This document shows positions 1 through 8,458 of a DNA stretch of 64,000 nt, piece by piece; position 1 is the first letter of the stretch; each line of letters starts with the position of its first letter. The stretch lies in the NCBI RefSeq assembly GCF_029395475.1, contig NZ_CP113917.1, forward strand, positions 1,860,001-1,924,000. The letters run 5' to 3'. The stretch comes from Bifidobacterium sp. ESL0775 (GTDB lineage Bacteria > Actinomycetota > Actinomycetes > Actinomycetales > Bifidobacteriaceae). The notes below the pieces were generated by a model, which had not been told where the DNA came from, did not search any database, and saw only the letters and a program-made list of their open reading frames with translations. A program made the translations under genes and the position numbers.

Positions 1-52
1 AGCCATTTTAAACAGAACACGCCTAGAGAAGTCTCGTCCACTTTACCAAGAC

Positions 53-832
53 TCAGCCGAAACGGCCGGAGATGTAGCGCTCGGCCTCCTCGTTCTGCGG
101 GTTGTTGAACATCGTGGTGGTGTCGGCGAAGTACTCGAGGTGACCGGGCTTGCCGACAGCCTTCAAGTTGAAGAACGCCGTGTAATCGGCCACGCGGGCA
201 GCCTGCTGCATGTTGTGGGTGACGATGACGATGGTGTAGTCGCGCTTGAGCTCGTTGATCAGATCTTCGACGGCGAGCGTGGAGATCGGGTCGAGGGCGG
301 AGCATGGCTCGTCCATCAGGAGCACTTGCGGATGGACGGCGACGGCGCGTGCGATGCACAGGCGCTGCTGCTGCCCGCCGGAAAGCCCGATGCCCGGCTT
401 GTCAAGCCTGTCCTTGACCTCGTTCCAGAGGTTCGCCCCGCGCAGGGCCCATTCCACCAGATCGTCGGCGTCGGACTTGGAAATGTGCCGGTTGTTGAGG
501 CGGATGCCGGCCAGGACGTTCTCACGGATGGACATGGTCGGGAACGGGTTCGCCTTCTGGAAGACCATACCGACATCGCGGCGCACGGCCACCGGGTCGA
601 CGCCCTTGGCGTAGAGGTCGTTGCCGTCGAGCAGCACCTTGCCTTCGACGCGCGCGCCCGGCGTGATCTCGTGCATGCGGTCGAGCGTGCGCAGGACGGT
701 GGATTTGCCGCAGCCGGACGGACCGATGAAGGCGGTGACCTTATTGGCCTGAATGTTGATGTTGACGTCCTGGACGGCCAAGAAATCGCCGTAGTAGACA
801 TTCAAATGTTCGACATCGATGCGTTGCCCCAT
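53..832 (-). CDS. pstB: Phosphate ABC transporter ATPase PstB
   Basis: This 259-residue cytoplasmic ATPase powers high-affinity phosphate uptake through the PstC/PstA channel. An ABC nucleotide-binding domain fills the protein: Walker [10 protein letters not shown] at residues 37-45, signature LSGGQQQR at 150-157, Walker B LLMDEP at 171-176 and the switch histidine in VTHN at 206. The length is normal for PstB. It is the last of four leftward genes, 58 bp after pstA, so it is probably cotranscribed with them. The phosphate-specific signature FQKANPFP is present. No phoU gene is visible before the left edge. Family assignment is very secure. Confidence 0.97.
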   Translation of the reverse strand: MGQRIDVEHLNVYYGDFLAVQDVNINIQANKVTAFIGPSGCGKSTVLRTLDRMHEITPGARVEGKVLLDGNDLYAKGVDPVAVRRDVGMVFQKANPFPTMSIRENVLAGIRLNNRHISKSDADDLVEWALRGANLWNEVKDRLDKPGIGLSGGQQQRLCIARAVAVHPQVLLMDEPCSALDPISTLAVEDLINELKRDYTIVIVTHNMQQAARVADYTAFFNLKAVGKPGHLEYFADTTTMFNNPQNEEAERYISGRFG

Positions 833-890
833 GATGACTCGCTTTCTAAAGATTAACGACGCTTAAAGTAATTGTTGTTGGTGATTTTCA

Positions 891-1988
891 TCATTTTGTC
901 TCCACACTGAAGAGGTGCTGGACCAAGCGGCCGACGAGGTTCAGGACCAGGACGATGGCAATCAGCACCAGTGCCGCGGCCCATGAACGCTCGGACGGGA
1001 TGGAGGCGACGCAGCCGGGGCCGGCGGTCGGCGGGCAGGTCACGGACATCTTGCTGTATTCCTGATAGACGAAGACCGGCAGCGTCGTCATCTGGCCGCT
1101 GAACAGGTTCCAGTTGGTGGTGACGATGAAACCGGCGGTCATCAGAAGCGGCGCGGTCTCGCCGATCACGCGGGCGATGGCGAGGATGACACCGGAAACG
1201 ATGCCGGGCAGAGCCGTTCGCAGCACGACTTTGACGATGGTCCGGGATTTGGTGACGCCGAGCGCATACGAGGCCTCGCGCAGGTCGTCAGGAACGATAC
1301 GCAGCATCTCGACGCTGGAGTTGACCACAGTGGGAATCATCAGGATCGAAAGCGCGACCGAGCCCTCAAAACCGTTGGAGACGCCTGGCCCCATCAGAAT
1401 CGCGAACAGCGAGAAGGCGAACAGACCGGCGACAATCGAGGGAATGCCGCTCATCACGTTGACCAGCAGCGAGATGGCCTTGGCGAATTTGCTGCCGCGC
1501 GCGTATTCCGTCAGATAGATCGCGCACATCAGGCCGACCGGGACGGAAATCAACATCGCGCCAAGCGTGACCTCGAGCGTGCCGATGATGGCGTGTTCGA
1601 TACCGCCGTGGCCCCCGGTTGGTGTCGGCATGCCACCGATGACACCGGACATGTTGTAGGCGAGGAAGTTGAGATTGAGCCGCTTGACGCCACGCGCGAT
1701 GGTGGTCCAGAGCAATGAGATCAGCGGAATCATCGCGATGACGAACGCTAGGCCGATGATGCCGGCCATGATCCGGCTCTTCCACTCGCGTTGTTTCAGC
1801 AACGCCTCTGAAGACTTGAATTTCGAGAAATCGGGAGTCGGGCGTTCCGAAACCGCCATTGCCGTTTCCTCCGACTTGCCCGTATTCGCAGCCTCATAAG
1901 AGTCGCCCGGCACATCCAAGGGAGCACGTTGCCCGACGGATTGACCGTTACAGTTATCACGACCGTCGCTTTTGTTTCCCATGCTCAT
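891..1988 (-). CDS. pstA: Phosphate ABC transporter permease PstA
   Basis: This 365-residue inner-membrane permease pairs with PstC to form the phosphate channel. After a hydrophilic N-terminal extension of about 70 residues come several membrane segments (for example around 73-95 and 135-165). The binding-protein-dependent permease EAA-type loop reads EASYALGVTKSRTI. The start is ATG 1988, preceded by GGAGGTGCGCG, and it overlaps the pstC stop by 4 bp (ATGA), indicating translational coupling. The long polar N-terminus is unusual against the E. coli protein, but the core is typical. Confidence 0.95.
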   Translation of the reverse strand: MSMGNKSDGRDNCNGQSVGQRAPLDVPGDSYEAANTGKSEETAMAVSERPTPDFSKFKSSEALLKQREWKSRIMAGIIGLAFVIAMIPLISLLWTTIARGVKRLNLNFLAYNMSGVIGGMPTPTGGHGGIEHAIIGTLEVTLGAMLISVPVGLMCAIYLTEYARGSKFAKAISLLVNVMSGIPSIVAGLFAFSLFAILMGPGVSNGFEGSVALSILMIPTVVNSSVEMLRIVPDDLREASYALGVTKSRTIVKVVLRTALPGIVSGVILAIARVIGETAPLLMTAGFIVTTNWNLFSGQMTTLPVFVYQEYSKMSVTCPPTAGPGCVASIPSERSWAAALVLIAIVLVLNLVGRLVQHLFSVETK

Positions 1989-2974
1989 CGCGCACCTCCC
2001 TTCCTTGTAATACGTCGAGCCAAGAGATTGACCACGAAGGTGATGACGAAGAGCACCAAGCCAGTGGCGATCAGCGCCGAGACACCGAGCGAATCAGCCT
2101 CGGGATATTGCGCGGCGATGTTGGCGGCGATAGTCTGGCTCTTCGAGGCCTGAAGCCAGTGCCACGAGTAGGTCATGCCCGGTGAAAGCACCATCATCAC
2201 GGCCATCGTCTCCCCCAGCGCGCGCCCGAGCGCAAGCATCGAGGCCGAAACCATGCCGGACTTGGCGAACGGCAGGGCAGTGAGCTTGATCATCTCCCAT
2301 TTTGTGGCACCTAGCGCGAGCGCCGCCTCCTGGTTCAAGCGCGGGGTGGCCGCGAAGATGTCACGGGTCATTGAGGTGATGATTGGCATAATCATGATGG
2401 CCAGGATCACCGCCGCGCTGGCGACGGTACGTGGCGGGTTGGCGGCGGGACCGGCGAACAGCGGAATCCAGCCCAGATGGACGCTCACCCAGTTCCAGAA
2501 CGGGTACGTCGCCGGAACCAGCACCAGCGCACCCCACAGGCCGTAGATGACCGAAGGAATCGCGGCCAGCAGGTCGACGACGTAATTAAGTATGGTCTGG
2601 ATGCGTTTGCGGGCGTAGAAGGTGATGAACAGGGCGACGCCGACGGCGACAAAAAAGGCGATTGCCAGCGCGAGCGCCGCAATCACCACAGTACCGAAAA
2701 CCAGAGGCCCGACATATTGCCAGAACCCGTGCGCCTTGCCTCCGCTCAGGGAGGCGAAAACGGCTGAGGTCTGCGCGTGCGGGCCGGCGAAAATCGGCCA
2801 GGCGCGCAAAAGCAGGAAGAGCACCACCGCGCCCAACGCCACCAATATCAGCGCCCCGCAACACAAGGCGACCGCATGGAAGATCTTGTCCTGGCCGTGC
2901 CGACTCGTCTTGGCGCCGGCGAAGGCCACGGGCGCCACTCCCCTTGCGCCGCCATCTTTAGATGTCATCGTCAT
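1985..2974 (-). CDS. pstC: Phosphate ABC transporter permease PstC
   Basis: This is the partner permease of PstA, about 329 residues. An N-terminal membrane segment (about 35-60) precedes the conserved permease domain with DLLAAIPSVIYGLWG and the EAA-like loop EAALALGATKWEMI, both typical of PstC. I chose ATG 2974 (MTMTSKDG) because AAGGA lies five bases upstream. An upstream in-frame start at 3004 is possible but lacks a good ribosome site. The gene sits between pstS and pstA in the usual Pst order and overlaps pstA by 4 bp. Confidence 0.94.
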   Translation of the reverse strand: MTMTSKDGGARGVAPVAFAGAKTSRHGQDKIFHAVALCCGALILVALGAVVLFLLLRAWPIFAGPHAQTSAVFASLSGGKAHGFWQYVGPLVFGTVVIAALALAIAFFVAVGVALFITFYARKRIQTILNYVVDLLAAIPSVIYGLWGALVLVPATYPFWNWVSVHLGWIPLFAGPAANPPRTVASAAVILAIMIMPIITSMTRDIFAATPRLNQEAALALGATKWEMIKLTALPFAKSGMVSASMLALGRALGETMAVMMVLSPGMTYSWHWLQASKSQTIAANIAAQYPEADSLGVSALIATGLVLFVITFVVNLLARRITRKGGAR

Positions 2975-3081
2975 ACTGTTCCTTAAGTGTGAATGTGAAG
3001 CCATGCCACACCGAACTGGCGATGGCTCCGGTTGTCTCGATATCCTCAGGAAAAATGTTGTACGGGTTGATGTTGCTTGCG

Positions 3082-4206
3082 TTATTTCGTTTGTATTGCA
3101 TTCACGGATTTCAGGGCCCTTTGCGTCAACGCTCCGCCAAGCGCCGCCGAACCAGTGTTGTCCGCCGCGACTTTCTGGCCGTTGTCGCTCAGGACATAGC
3201 TCAGCCAGTCACGCACAAACGCGCCGGTTTTCGCATCTTTGTAGGCCGGGCACGCCACGGCGTACGACGACGAGACGACCGGGTAATCGCCCGCGGTGGC
3301 GGTGGCGTAATCGACGTTCACCACCACACGCTTGCTGCCCTTGGGCATTTGGTGCAACGGCGAGGCATTGACCGTCCTCGCGGCCGCGTCCGAAGCGGGC
3401 GCGATGTAATCGGAGCCGACCTTGACCGAGACAGTCCCGAAATTGCCGGCCTTGGCGAGATCCGCGTAACCGATGGTGCCGTCGGCCTGGCCGATGCTGC
3501 TGACCACACCGTCGGTGCCTTTGGCGGCCTGCCCGACCTCGTTGGGCCAGTTCTCTTGCGCTTCATAACCCCAGTCATTCGGCGCGGCGGCCTTCAAGTA
3601 CGAAGTGAAATTGTTGGTGGTGCCCGATTTGTCTGAACGGTGGATCACGGTGATCGGCGTGGCCGGCAGCGTCACCTTGGGGTTTTCGGCCTTGATGGCT
3701 TCGTCGTTCCAGCGCGTGATCTTCCCGTCGAAGATGCGCGCGATCACGCCGGCGTCCATGTTCAGGTGCTTGCCTTGCCCGGATACGCCTTTGAGATTGA
3801 ACATCACGGCGATCGGCGAGACGTAGACCGGCACGTCGAAGGCGGTGCCGGACGCGCAGATGCCTTTGGATTGCTCGACCTGCTGGTCGTTCAACGGGGC
3901 GTCGGTCCCCGCCCAGGCGATGGCCCCGGTCAAAAACGTGCTGACACCGGCCCCGGAACCGGAAGGGTTATACGCGATTTTCGCGTTGCGGTTGTGGTTC
4001 TGGTACGTCGCGATCCAGGCTTCCACCGCGCCCTGCTGCGACGAGGCCCCGGCGCCGTGAAATTCTCCGGAGATGCCGGAATTCCGGGCTTTGGATGCGT
4101 TCGAGGAATCGGCCGGGCTGGTATTGTCACCGCAGGCCGAAAGCGCGGCCATCATCGCGAACGAGGAAACAACGGCGATGAGGCGCTTCAGCGCTGTGCT
4201 GTGCAT
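3082..4206 (-). CDS. pstS: Phosphate-binding lipoprotein PstS
   Basis: This is the periplasm-equivalent phosphate receptor of the Pst system, anchored to the outer face of the membrane. The ORF opens at 4311, but the lipoprotein signal starts at M36 of it (ATG 4206, GGTGAG upstream). This gives a 374-residue precursor with hydrophobic stretch IAVVSSFAMMAAL and lipobox LSAC, the lipidated cysteine being residue 25. Phosphate-loop features GAGASSQQ, WAGTDAPL and RSDKSGTTNNF are recognisable PstS motifs. It is the first gene of pstSCAB. Phosphate-starvation control through PhoP is expected from the family, not shown. Confidence 0.95.
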   Translation of the reverse strand: MHSTALKRLIAVVSSFAMMAALSACGDNTSPADSSNASKARNSGISGEFHGAGASSQQGAVEAWIATYQNHNRNAKIAYNPSGSGAGVSTFLTGAIAWAGTDAPLNDQQVEQSKGICASGTAFDVPVYVSPIAVMFNLKGVSGQGKHLNMDAGVIARIFDGKITRWNDEAIKAENPKVTLPATPITVIHRSDKSGTTNNFTSYLKAAAPNDWGYEAQENWPNEVGQAAKGTDGVVSSIGQADGTIGYADLAKAGNFGTVSVKVGSDYIAPASDAAARTVNASPLHQMPKGSKRVVVNVDYATATAGDYPVVSSSYAVACPAYKDAKTGAFVRDWLSYVLSDNGQKVAADNTGSAALGGALTQRALKSVNAIQTK

Positions 4207-4591
4207 GATGTTGCTCACCATTTCATTATGACAGAAGGCCTGCCGCCGGCGGATAGACATTCCCCGCGCCGCACGCCGCGTTTGCGGGTTGCCCCGCCGA
4301 CCAAACCGCAATCCGGACGCCGACCTTGCGGCGGTTGCGTCTCCGACCGTTTTGCGTCGGCAGGTAATTGACAGGTTGATAAACAGCGTTACCAGATTAT
4401 TTTTGACGTATTACATTTCGGCCAAGCGTTCGCCGCGCCGCCGACCAAACCATCGTTACACTGCCGACCAAATCGCGCGGGAACCGTTCGCGCGCAAGAG
4501 TTCCGGGCCTCTCTTTTTTCTCATTGGGCGAACAACGGAAGCCACGGAAATCGAAATTCACGCATCACGCAAGCCCTTGAACATATCGATC
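4207..4591 (-). promoter_or_regulatory. pstS upstream region, possible PHO-type elements
   Basis: No gene is supported in this stretch. On the minus strand, roughly 4355-4400, lie loosely repeated 11-bp units (GTTTATCAACC followed by TGTCAATTACC) about 150-200 bp before the pstS start. These could be a PhoP box, but the match is weak. The decamer gccgaccaaa recurs three times (near 4294, 4439 and 4462), which I cannot explain. The end nearest 4591 holds a degenerate copy of the repeat unit described next. Confidence 0.25.
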
Positions 4592-4753
4592 GTTCCAGTT
4601 CGCAACCCAACTGGAACGATTACGACACTCAGACGGAACCAACACACCGAAAGTTCCAGTCCACGACCGAAATGGAACTTTCACGACACTCACCGAAGCC
4701 TAGCGCACCAAAAGCTCCAGTTTGCGACCCAACTGGAACAATCACGACGCTCA
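4592..4753. repeat. Tandem 61-bp units, each with a 26-bp hairpin
   Basis: Three palindromic elements begin at 4592, 4653 and 4714, spaced exactly 61 bp. The first and best is GTTCCAGTT-N8-AACTGGAAC with perfect 9-bp arms; the other two carry one or two arm changes. Each is followed by a conserved tail resembling ATTACGACACTCA. A degenerate fourth tail, without the hairpin, lies at about 4555-4580. The last copy runs into the mtn stop codon, so its hairpin begins 11 bases after that stop and may double as a terminator or 3'-end stabiliser. There are no cas genes and the 35-bp intervals are themselves related, so this is not CRISPR. Confidence 0.85.
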
Positions 4754-5443
4754 GAGACGGGTGACGATGTCAAGCGCGAGGCGGGCGGCGGTGTCGGCGT
4801 ATTCGGAGATGTCGAATTCCTTGAACTGCTCGTATTCGGTGTCGGCCTCGTCGGAAAGCGCGCGGATGACAAGCGCCGGAACATCGTTGCGCGCGGCGAC
4901 GTGGGCCACGGCCGCGCCTTCCATCTCCACCGCGTCGGCATGCGTCTTCTCGGCCACGACGGCGGCTTGCTCAGGGGTGCCGATGAAATTGTTGCCGGAG
5001 GCGATGACGCCGGTCATGTGTTGGATGCCCATGTCGTCGAGCGCGGCTGAAGCCACGTCGAGCAGGTGCTGGTCACTGTGGAATTCCTCGGTTTGGGGCT
5101 TCCATTGGGCGATCATGCGCATGTCAGAATCGAGGTAGCGCAACGTGCCGCCGAGCACGACGTCGTTGATGTGCATGGACTTGTTGAGCGAGCCGGCGAT
5201 GCCGGAGAAGATGACGGCGTCGGGATGGTAATTGTCGACCAGGCATTGCGTGGTGGCGGCCGCGTTGACCAGGCCCATGCCGCCGACCGTCGCGGCGACG
5301 GCGATTTGCTCGCCGGACTTGGAGGCGAGCGCCCCCTCGTTGATGTCAAGACTCGCGGTCTTGTTGTGCTTGACGTCACCCAGCGACTTGGCGATGAGCG
5401 CTACTTCCTCTTCCATGGCCCCGATGATGGCGACGGTCTTCAT
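4751..5443 (-). CDS. mtn: 5'-Methylthioadenosine/S-adenosylhomocysteine nucleosidase
   Basis: This 230-residue enzyme hydrolyses methylthioadenosine and S-adenosylhomocysteine to adenine plus the thioribosyl sugar, clearing inhibitory SAM by-products. Family marks are the N-terminal VAIIGAMEEEV, the phosphorylase-like FSGIAGSL, the substrate motif VEMEGAAVAHVA and the catalytic-acid motif RALSDEAD. The length is typical of MTAN/Pfs. The start has a good ribosome site (GAGGAAAC). The gene stands alone between the hairpin array and the first DAHP synthase gene. In bacteria with luxS it also feeds AI-2 synthesis, but luxS is not seen here. Confidence 0.95.
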   Translation of the reverse strand: MKTVAIIGAMEEEVALIAKSLGDVKHNKTASLDINEGALASKSGEQIAVAATVGGMGLVNAAATTQCLVDNYHPDAVIFSGIAGSLNKSMHINDVVLGGTLRYLDSDMRMIAQWKPQTEEFHSDQHLLDVASAALDDMGIQHMTGVIASGNNFIGTPEQAAVVAEKTHADAVEMEGAAVAHVAARNDVPALVIRALSDEADTEYEQFKEFDISEYADTAARLALDIVTRL

Positions 5444-5582
5444 GTTTCCTCGTTTCTGTAGGTTCGTTGTTCTTATTTCGCTTATTTTTTGATACGGATT
5501 TGTTGCTTCTATTACTTTACGACAGCGCTATATGGAGAATATCAGACACATCCTCGCAAGCGACATCCAGATAGAGTTTGGC

Positions 5583-5604
5583 AATATTGTCTAGCCACAA
5601 TATT
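5583..5604. other. Small perfect inverted repeat
   Basis: AATATTGT-N6-ACAATATT lies between the 3' end of the first DAHP synthase gene and mtn. It is A+T-rich and has no clear T-run on either strand, so it is a weak terminator candidate or a protein-binding site. The rest of 5444-5626 shows nothing I can name. Confidence 0.35.
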
Positions 5605-5626
5605 CAACTGCACTATCCAACCCCAC

Positions 5627-6850
5627 TCACACACCACGGCGGACGTCCACGGCGTTGGCAAGCTCTCGCAGCAGCCGTTCCGTTTCCGGCCACGCTATGC
5701 ACTTGTCGGTGATCGACTTGCCATACTCAAGCTGCGAAAGCGGGGCCGCAGGTTGGTTTCCGCCGGCGATGAAGCTTTCCATCATCAGGCCGGTGATGTC
5801 CGGTTCACCGGTGGCGATGCGGCCGGCCAGCTCGCGCGCGACCTCGGCCTGGCGGATCTCGTCCTTGCCGGAATTGCCGTGTGAACAGTCGATGATGAGG
5901 CCGTGGCAGGCGGCGGAATCCTCAGGCATCTCGCCACGGATGGATCGCATCGCGTTCTGAACCGAGGCGGTGTCGTAATTGGGTCCGTGCGAGGAGCCGC
6001 GCAACACGACGTGGCAGTCCGGATTACCGAGCGTCTCGACGGCGCTGGCCCGGCCGAGGTGGTCGATGCCGAAGAACGTGTGCTGCTGGGCAGCCGTATA
6101 GCATCCGTCGATAGCGGCACGAACCGATCCGTCGGTCGCGTTCTTGAAACCGATCGGCATCGAAAGCCCGCTGGCCAGCTGGCGATGGATTTGCGATTCT
6201 GTATTACGTGCGCCGATGACACCCCAGCTCACCGCGTCGGAGATGTATTGCGGGCTGGTCGGCTCCAGGAACTCCGTGGCGGCCGCGACGCCGTGGTCGA
6301 GCACGCCGAGCAGGGTCTTGCGGGCGAGCAGCAGACCCTTCTTGATGTTGTGGCTGCCGTCGATGTCGGGGTCGTTGATCAGGCCCTTCCATCCCACGGT
6401 GGTGCGCGGCTTCTCGAAATAGACGCGCATGACAATCAAAAGGCGGTCGCCCAGTTCGTCCTTCATCTTCGCCAGACGGCCCGCGTAATCGAGCGCGGCT
6501 TGCGGATCATGGACGGAACAGGGACCTGCGATGACCAGCAGCCGGTCATCCCTGCCATACAGGCAATCGCGGATCTCGTTACGGGAGTTGACGACCAGAT
6601 CCGTCGCCTCGGGGCTCAACGGCATGTTCGAGAGCACATCGGCCGGTGTGGGCAGCGGCTCAAGCTCGAAGACCCGGCGGTTGACGATGCGGTTGACGCC
6701 GACCTCGTCCTCCCAGCGCGTCACACCTGCGGCCTTGAGCGGGTTCTCCCCGTTCTTCAGCGCCTTTTCGAAAGCGGCGCGGTTCTTGGCGTCGTCGACA
6801 CCCTGATCGTCTTCAAGATCGCCGTTCGGCTTGTTTTGCGCGTTCGCCAT
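5627..6850 (-). CDS. aroG: DAHP synthase, class I (paralogue 1)
   Basis: 3-Deoxy-D-arabino-heptulosonate-7-phosphate synthase joins phosphoenolpyruvate and erythrose 4-phosphate in the first shikimate-pathway step. The 407-residue protein shows the class I AroF/G/H hallmarks: RDDRLLVIAGPCSVHDP, MRVYFEKPRTTVGWKGLINDP, IGARNTESQIHR, GFKNATDGS, HGNSGK and GLMMESFIAGGNQ. I place the start at ATG 6850, which has GAAGGA seven bases upstream, rather than 6868. The N-terminal 55 residues are an extra segment compared with the second copy. A similar gene lies immediately upstream, separated by a terminator, so the two are probably transcribed and feedback-controlled separately. Which amino acid inhibits each cannot be told from sequence alone. 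Confidence 0.94.
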   Translation of the reverse strand: MANAQNKPNGDLEDDQGVDDAKNRAAFEKALKNGENPLKAAGVTRWEDEVGVNRIVNRRVFELEPLPTPADVLSNMPLSPEATDLVVNSRNEIRDCLYGRDDRLLVIAGPCSVHDPQAALDYAGRLAKMKDELGDRLLIVMRVYFEKPRTTVGWKGLINDPDIDGSHNIKKGLLLARKTLLGVLDHGVAAATEFLEPTSPQYISDAVSWGVIGARNTESQIHRQLASGLSMPIGFKNATDGSVRAAIDGCYTAAQQHTFFGIDHLGRASAVETLGNPDCHVVLRGSSHGPNYDTASVQNAMRSIRGEMPEDSAACHGLIIDCSHGNSGKDEIRQAEVARELAGRIATGEPDITGLMMESFIAGGNQPAAPLSQLEYGKSITDKCIAWPETERLLRELANAVDVRRGV

Positions 6851-6958
6851 CGCCAAATCCTTCTTCATCGTCGTCGCCCGACATTCCTACCATTGCCAAC
6901 TTACCGATCATAGCGCCAACAAGCCATATTCGAGCGCATGCATGGCAAGCATGAAAAT

Positions 6959-7004
6959 GCGACCAAAAGCACGAAAACAGACGATAAAACGTGCTTTTGG
7001 TCGC
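6959..7004 (-). terminator. Terminator of the second DAHP synthase gene
   Basis: Perfect 15-bp arms (GCGACCAAAAGCACG and its complement) enclose a 16-nt loop, starting 14 bp after the stop codon at 7019 and followed on the minus strand by ATTTT. This separates the two aro genes transcriptionally. Confidence 0.75.
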
Positions 7005-7018
7005 GTTAACGGTTGCGC

Positions 7019-8158
7019 TCACTCCCCGTCGAGCTTGCGGCGGGAGGCGACGGCGTCGGCCAGCGTGTGCAGCAGCTCGTTCGTGCGGTCCCACGGGATG
7101 CAGGCGTCGGTGACCGAGCGCCCGTAGACCAGCTGGTCGAGCGGCGCGGGCGACTGGTGGCCGCCGCGGATGTTGCTTTCCATCATCACCCCGAAAATGC
7201 CAGGCTCGCCCTTGGCCAGCCGGGCGGCGATCCGTTCGATGACCTCGGCCTCGCGCACCTCGTCCTTGCCGCAGTTGCCATGCGCGGCGTCGATGACCAA
7301 CCCGTGCTCGCTAGGGCCGGTGACCTTGGATTGCTTGAGCGTCTCCAACGCCTCGGCCACAGATTGCGCGTCGTAGTTGGGCCCGGAAGTCGAGCCGCGC
7401 AGGACGATGTGGCAGTCCGGATTACCCTTGGTCTCCGCGGAGATCACGCGCCCGTCGAGGTTGATCGAAAGGAAATGGTGCTCGTTGGCCACGGCGTAGC
7501 AGGAGTCGGCGGCGGCCTTCACGGAACCGTCGGTCGAGTTCTTGAACCCGATGGGCATGGACATGCCGCTGGCCAGCTCGCGGTGCACCTGGCTCTCGGT
7601 ATTACGCGCGCCGATCGCGCCCCAGCTGACCATGTCGCAGATGTATTGCGGGCTGATCGGGTCGAGCCATTCGGTGGCGGTGGGCAGGCCGAGCTCGAGC
7701 ACGTCGGAAAGCACCTTGCGCGCCAGGAACATGCCCTTGCGGATGTTGAATTCGCCGTCGAGGTCCGGGTCGTTAATCAGGCCCTTCCACCCCACGGTGG
7801 TACGCGGCTTCTCGAAATAGACGCGCATGACGATCATCAGCCGGTCCTTGAGCTCCTCGTTGACCTTGGCGAGCCGCCCGGCGTAATCCTTCGCCGCCTT
7901 GGGGTCGTGGATCGAGCAGGGCCCGACGATGACGAGCAACCGGTCGTCGCGCCCGTGCAGGATGTCGCGGATCTCCTGCCGCGATTTCAGGACCAGGTCG
8001 CTCATGGGTTTGGTCAACGGCCGTTCCTTCAGGAACTCGCGCGGCGCGGGAATCGGGTCGAGCTGGCGGATGTTGACGTCCACGGTCTCGGGGTAGACGG
8101 CCTTCTCGCTGAACCGCCGGGCGTCCTCCGAACTTCCAGGCCCTCGCATAATCGCCAT
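7019..8158 (-). CDS. aroF: DAHP synthase, class I (paralogue 2)
   Basis: This second 379-residue AroF/G/H-type DAHP synthase catalyses the same first shikimate step. Conserved blocks match those of paralogue 1: LLVIVGPCSIHDP, MRVYFEKPRTTVGWKGLINDP, IGARNTESQVHR, GFKNSTDGS, DAAHGNCGK and GVMMESNIRGGHQ. It lacks the N-terminal extension and is closer to the usual length. The start has AGGAGG five bases upstream. It is preceded by a long structured intergenic region (8159-8444). Two copies suggest separate end-product control, as in enterobacteria; this is inferred from the family, not seen. Symbols for the two copies are interchangeable. Confidence 0.94.
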   Translation of the reverse strand: MAIMRGPGSSEDARRFSEKAVYPETVDVNIRQLDPIPAPREFLKERPLTKPMSDLVLKSRQEIRDILHGRDDRLLVIVGPCSIHDPKAAKDYAGRLAKVNEELKDRLMIVMRVYFEKPRTTVGWKGLINDPDLDGEFNIRKGMFLARKVLSDVLELGLPTATEWLDPISPQYICDMVSWGAIGARNTESQVHRELASGMSMPIGFKNSTDGSVKAAADSCYAVANEHHFLSINLDGRVISAETKGNPDCHIVLRGSTSGPNYDAQSVAEALETLKQSKVTGPSEHGLVIDAAHGNCGKDEVREAEVIERIAARLAKGEPGIFGVMMESNIRGGHQSPAPLDQLVYGRSVTDACIPWDRTNELLHTLADAVASRRKLDGE

Positions 8159-8275
8159 ATTCCCTCCTCTGCGCTCATGAATATTTGACTATAAACGTCA
8201 GTAGATTTCCAGTATAAACATTTTATTGTCGTGACATTGGCTTGGACCACTATATACGCAAACATGCAATACTGT

Positions 8276-8410
8276 GTGTCCTCGTTGTAGGACGAGGACA
8301 CGTCGCTCTCGCACAAAATCTTACGCGAGAGCCCTCCGGGCCCTGCAATTATTGAGTTCGCTTACACGAACACTCAAGCCTGCGTGGCTCCGCCATGGGG
8401 CGAAGCCACG
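8276..8410. other. Cluster of four strong stem-loops between pepC and aroF
   Basis: Four hairpins lie in succession. 8276-8301: GTGTCCTCGT-N6-ACGAGGACAC, perfect 10-bp stem. 8305-8332: GCTCTCGC-N12-GCGAGAGC. 8352-8377: TTGAGT with ACTCAA plus an inner TCG/CGA. 8383-8410: CGTGGCT with AGCCACG and an inner CGCC/GGCG. They adjoin the pepC terminator hairpin. Read leftward they would form a structured 5' leader of aroF; read rightward they would form a small RNA ending at the 8421-8443 terminator. I do not recognise a known riboswitch or leader peptide, and strand is undecided. Confidence 0.5.
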
Positions 8411-8458
8411 GGCACTTGCAAGAAAAGCCCACAGGGCTTTTCTTTTATGCAAGTGCCC
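8410..8458. terminator. Bidirectional terminator overlapping the pepC stop
   Basis: The inner stem 8421-8430/8434-8443 is a perfect 10-bp GAAAAGCCC-type hairpin with T-rich flanks on both strands. An outer stem, 8410-8420 with 8448-8458, extends it. The pepC stop codon (8445-8447) sits in the bulge between inner and outer stems, so the outer arm is made from the last pepC codons. Confidence 0.8.

Noticed and set aside
4293..4480. Recurring gccgaccaaa decamer upstream of pstS
   Set aside because: Irregular spacing and no symmetry; kept only as a remark in the region entry.
4592..4753. Short CRISPR-like array (26-bp repeats, 35-bp intervals)
   Set aside because: The intervals are related to each other, only three units exist, and no cas gene is in the window.
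8029..8316. Possible aromatic leader peptide ahead of aroF
   Set aside because: The frame contains scattered Tyr, Phe and Trp but no clustered codons, and it runs far into aroF in another frame.
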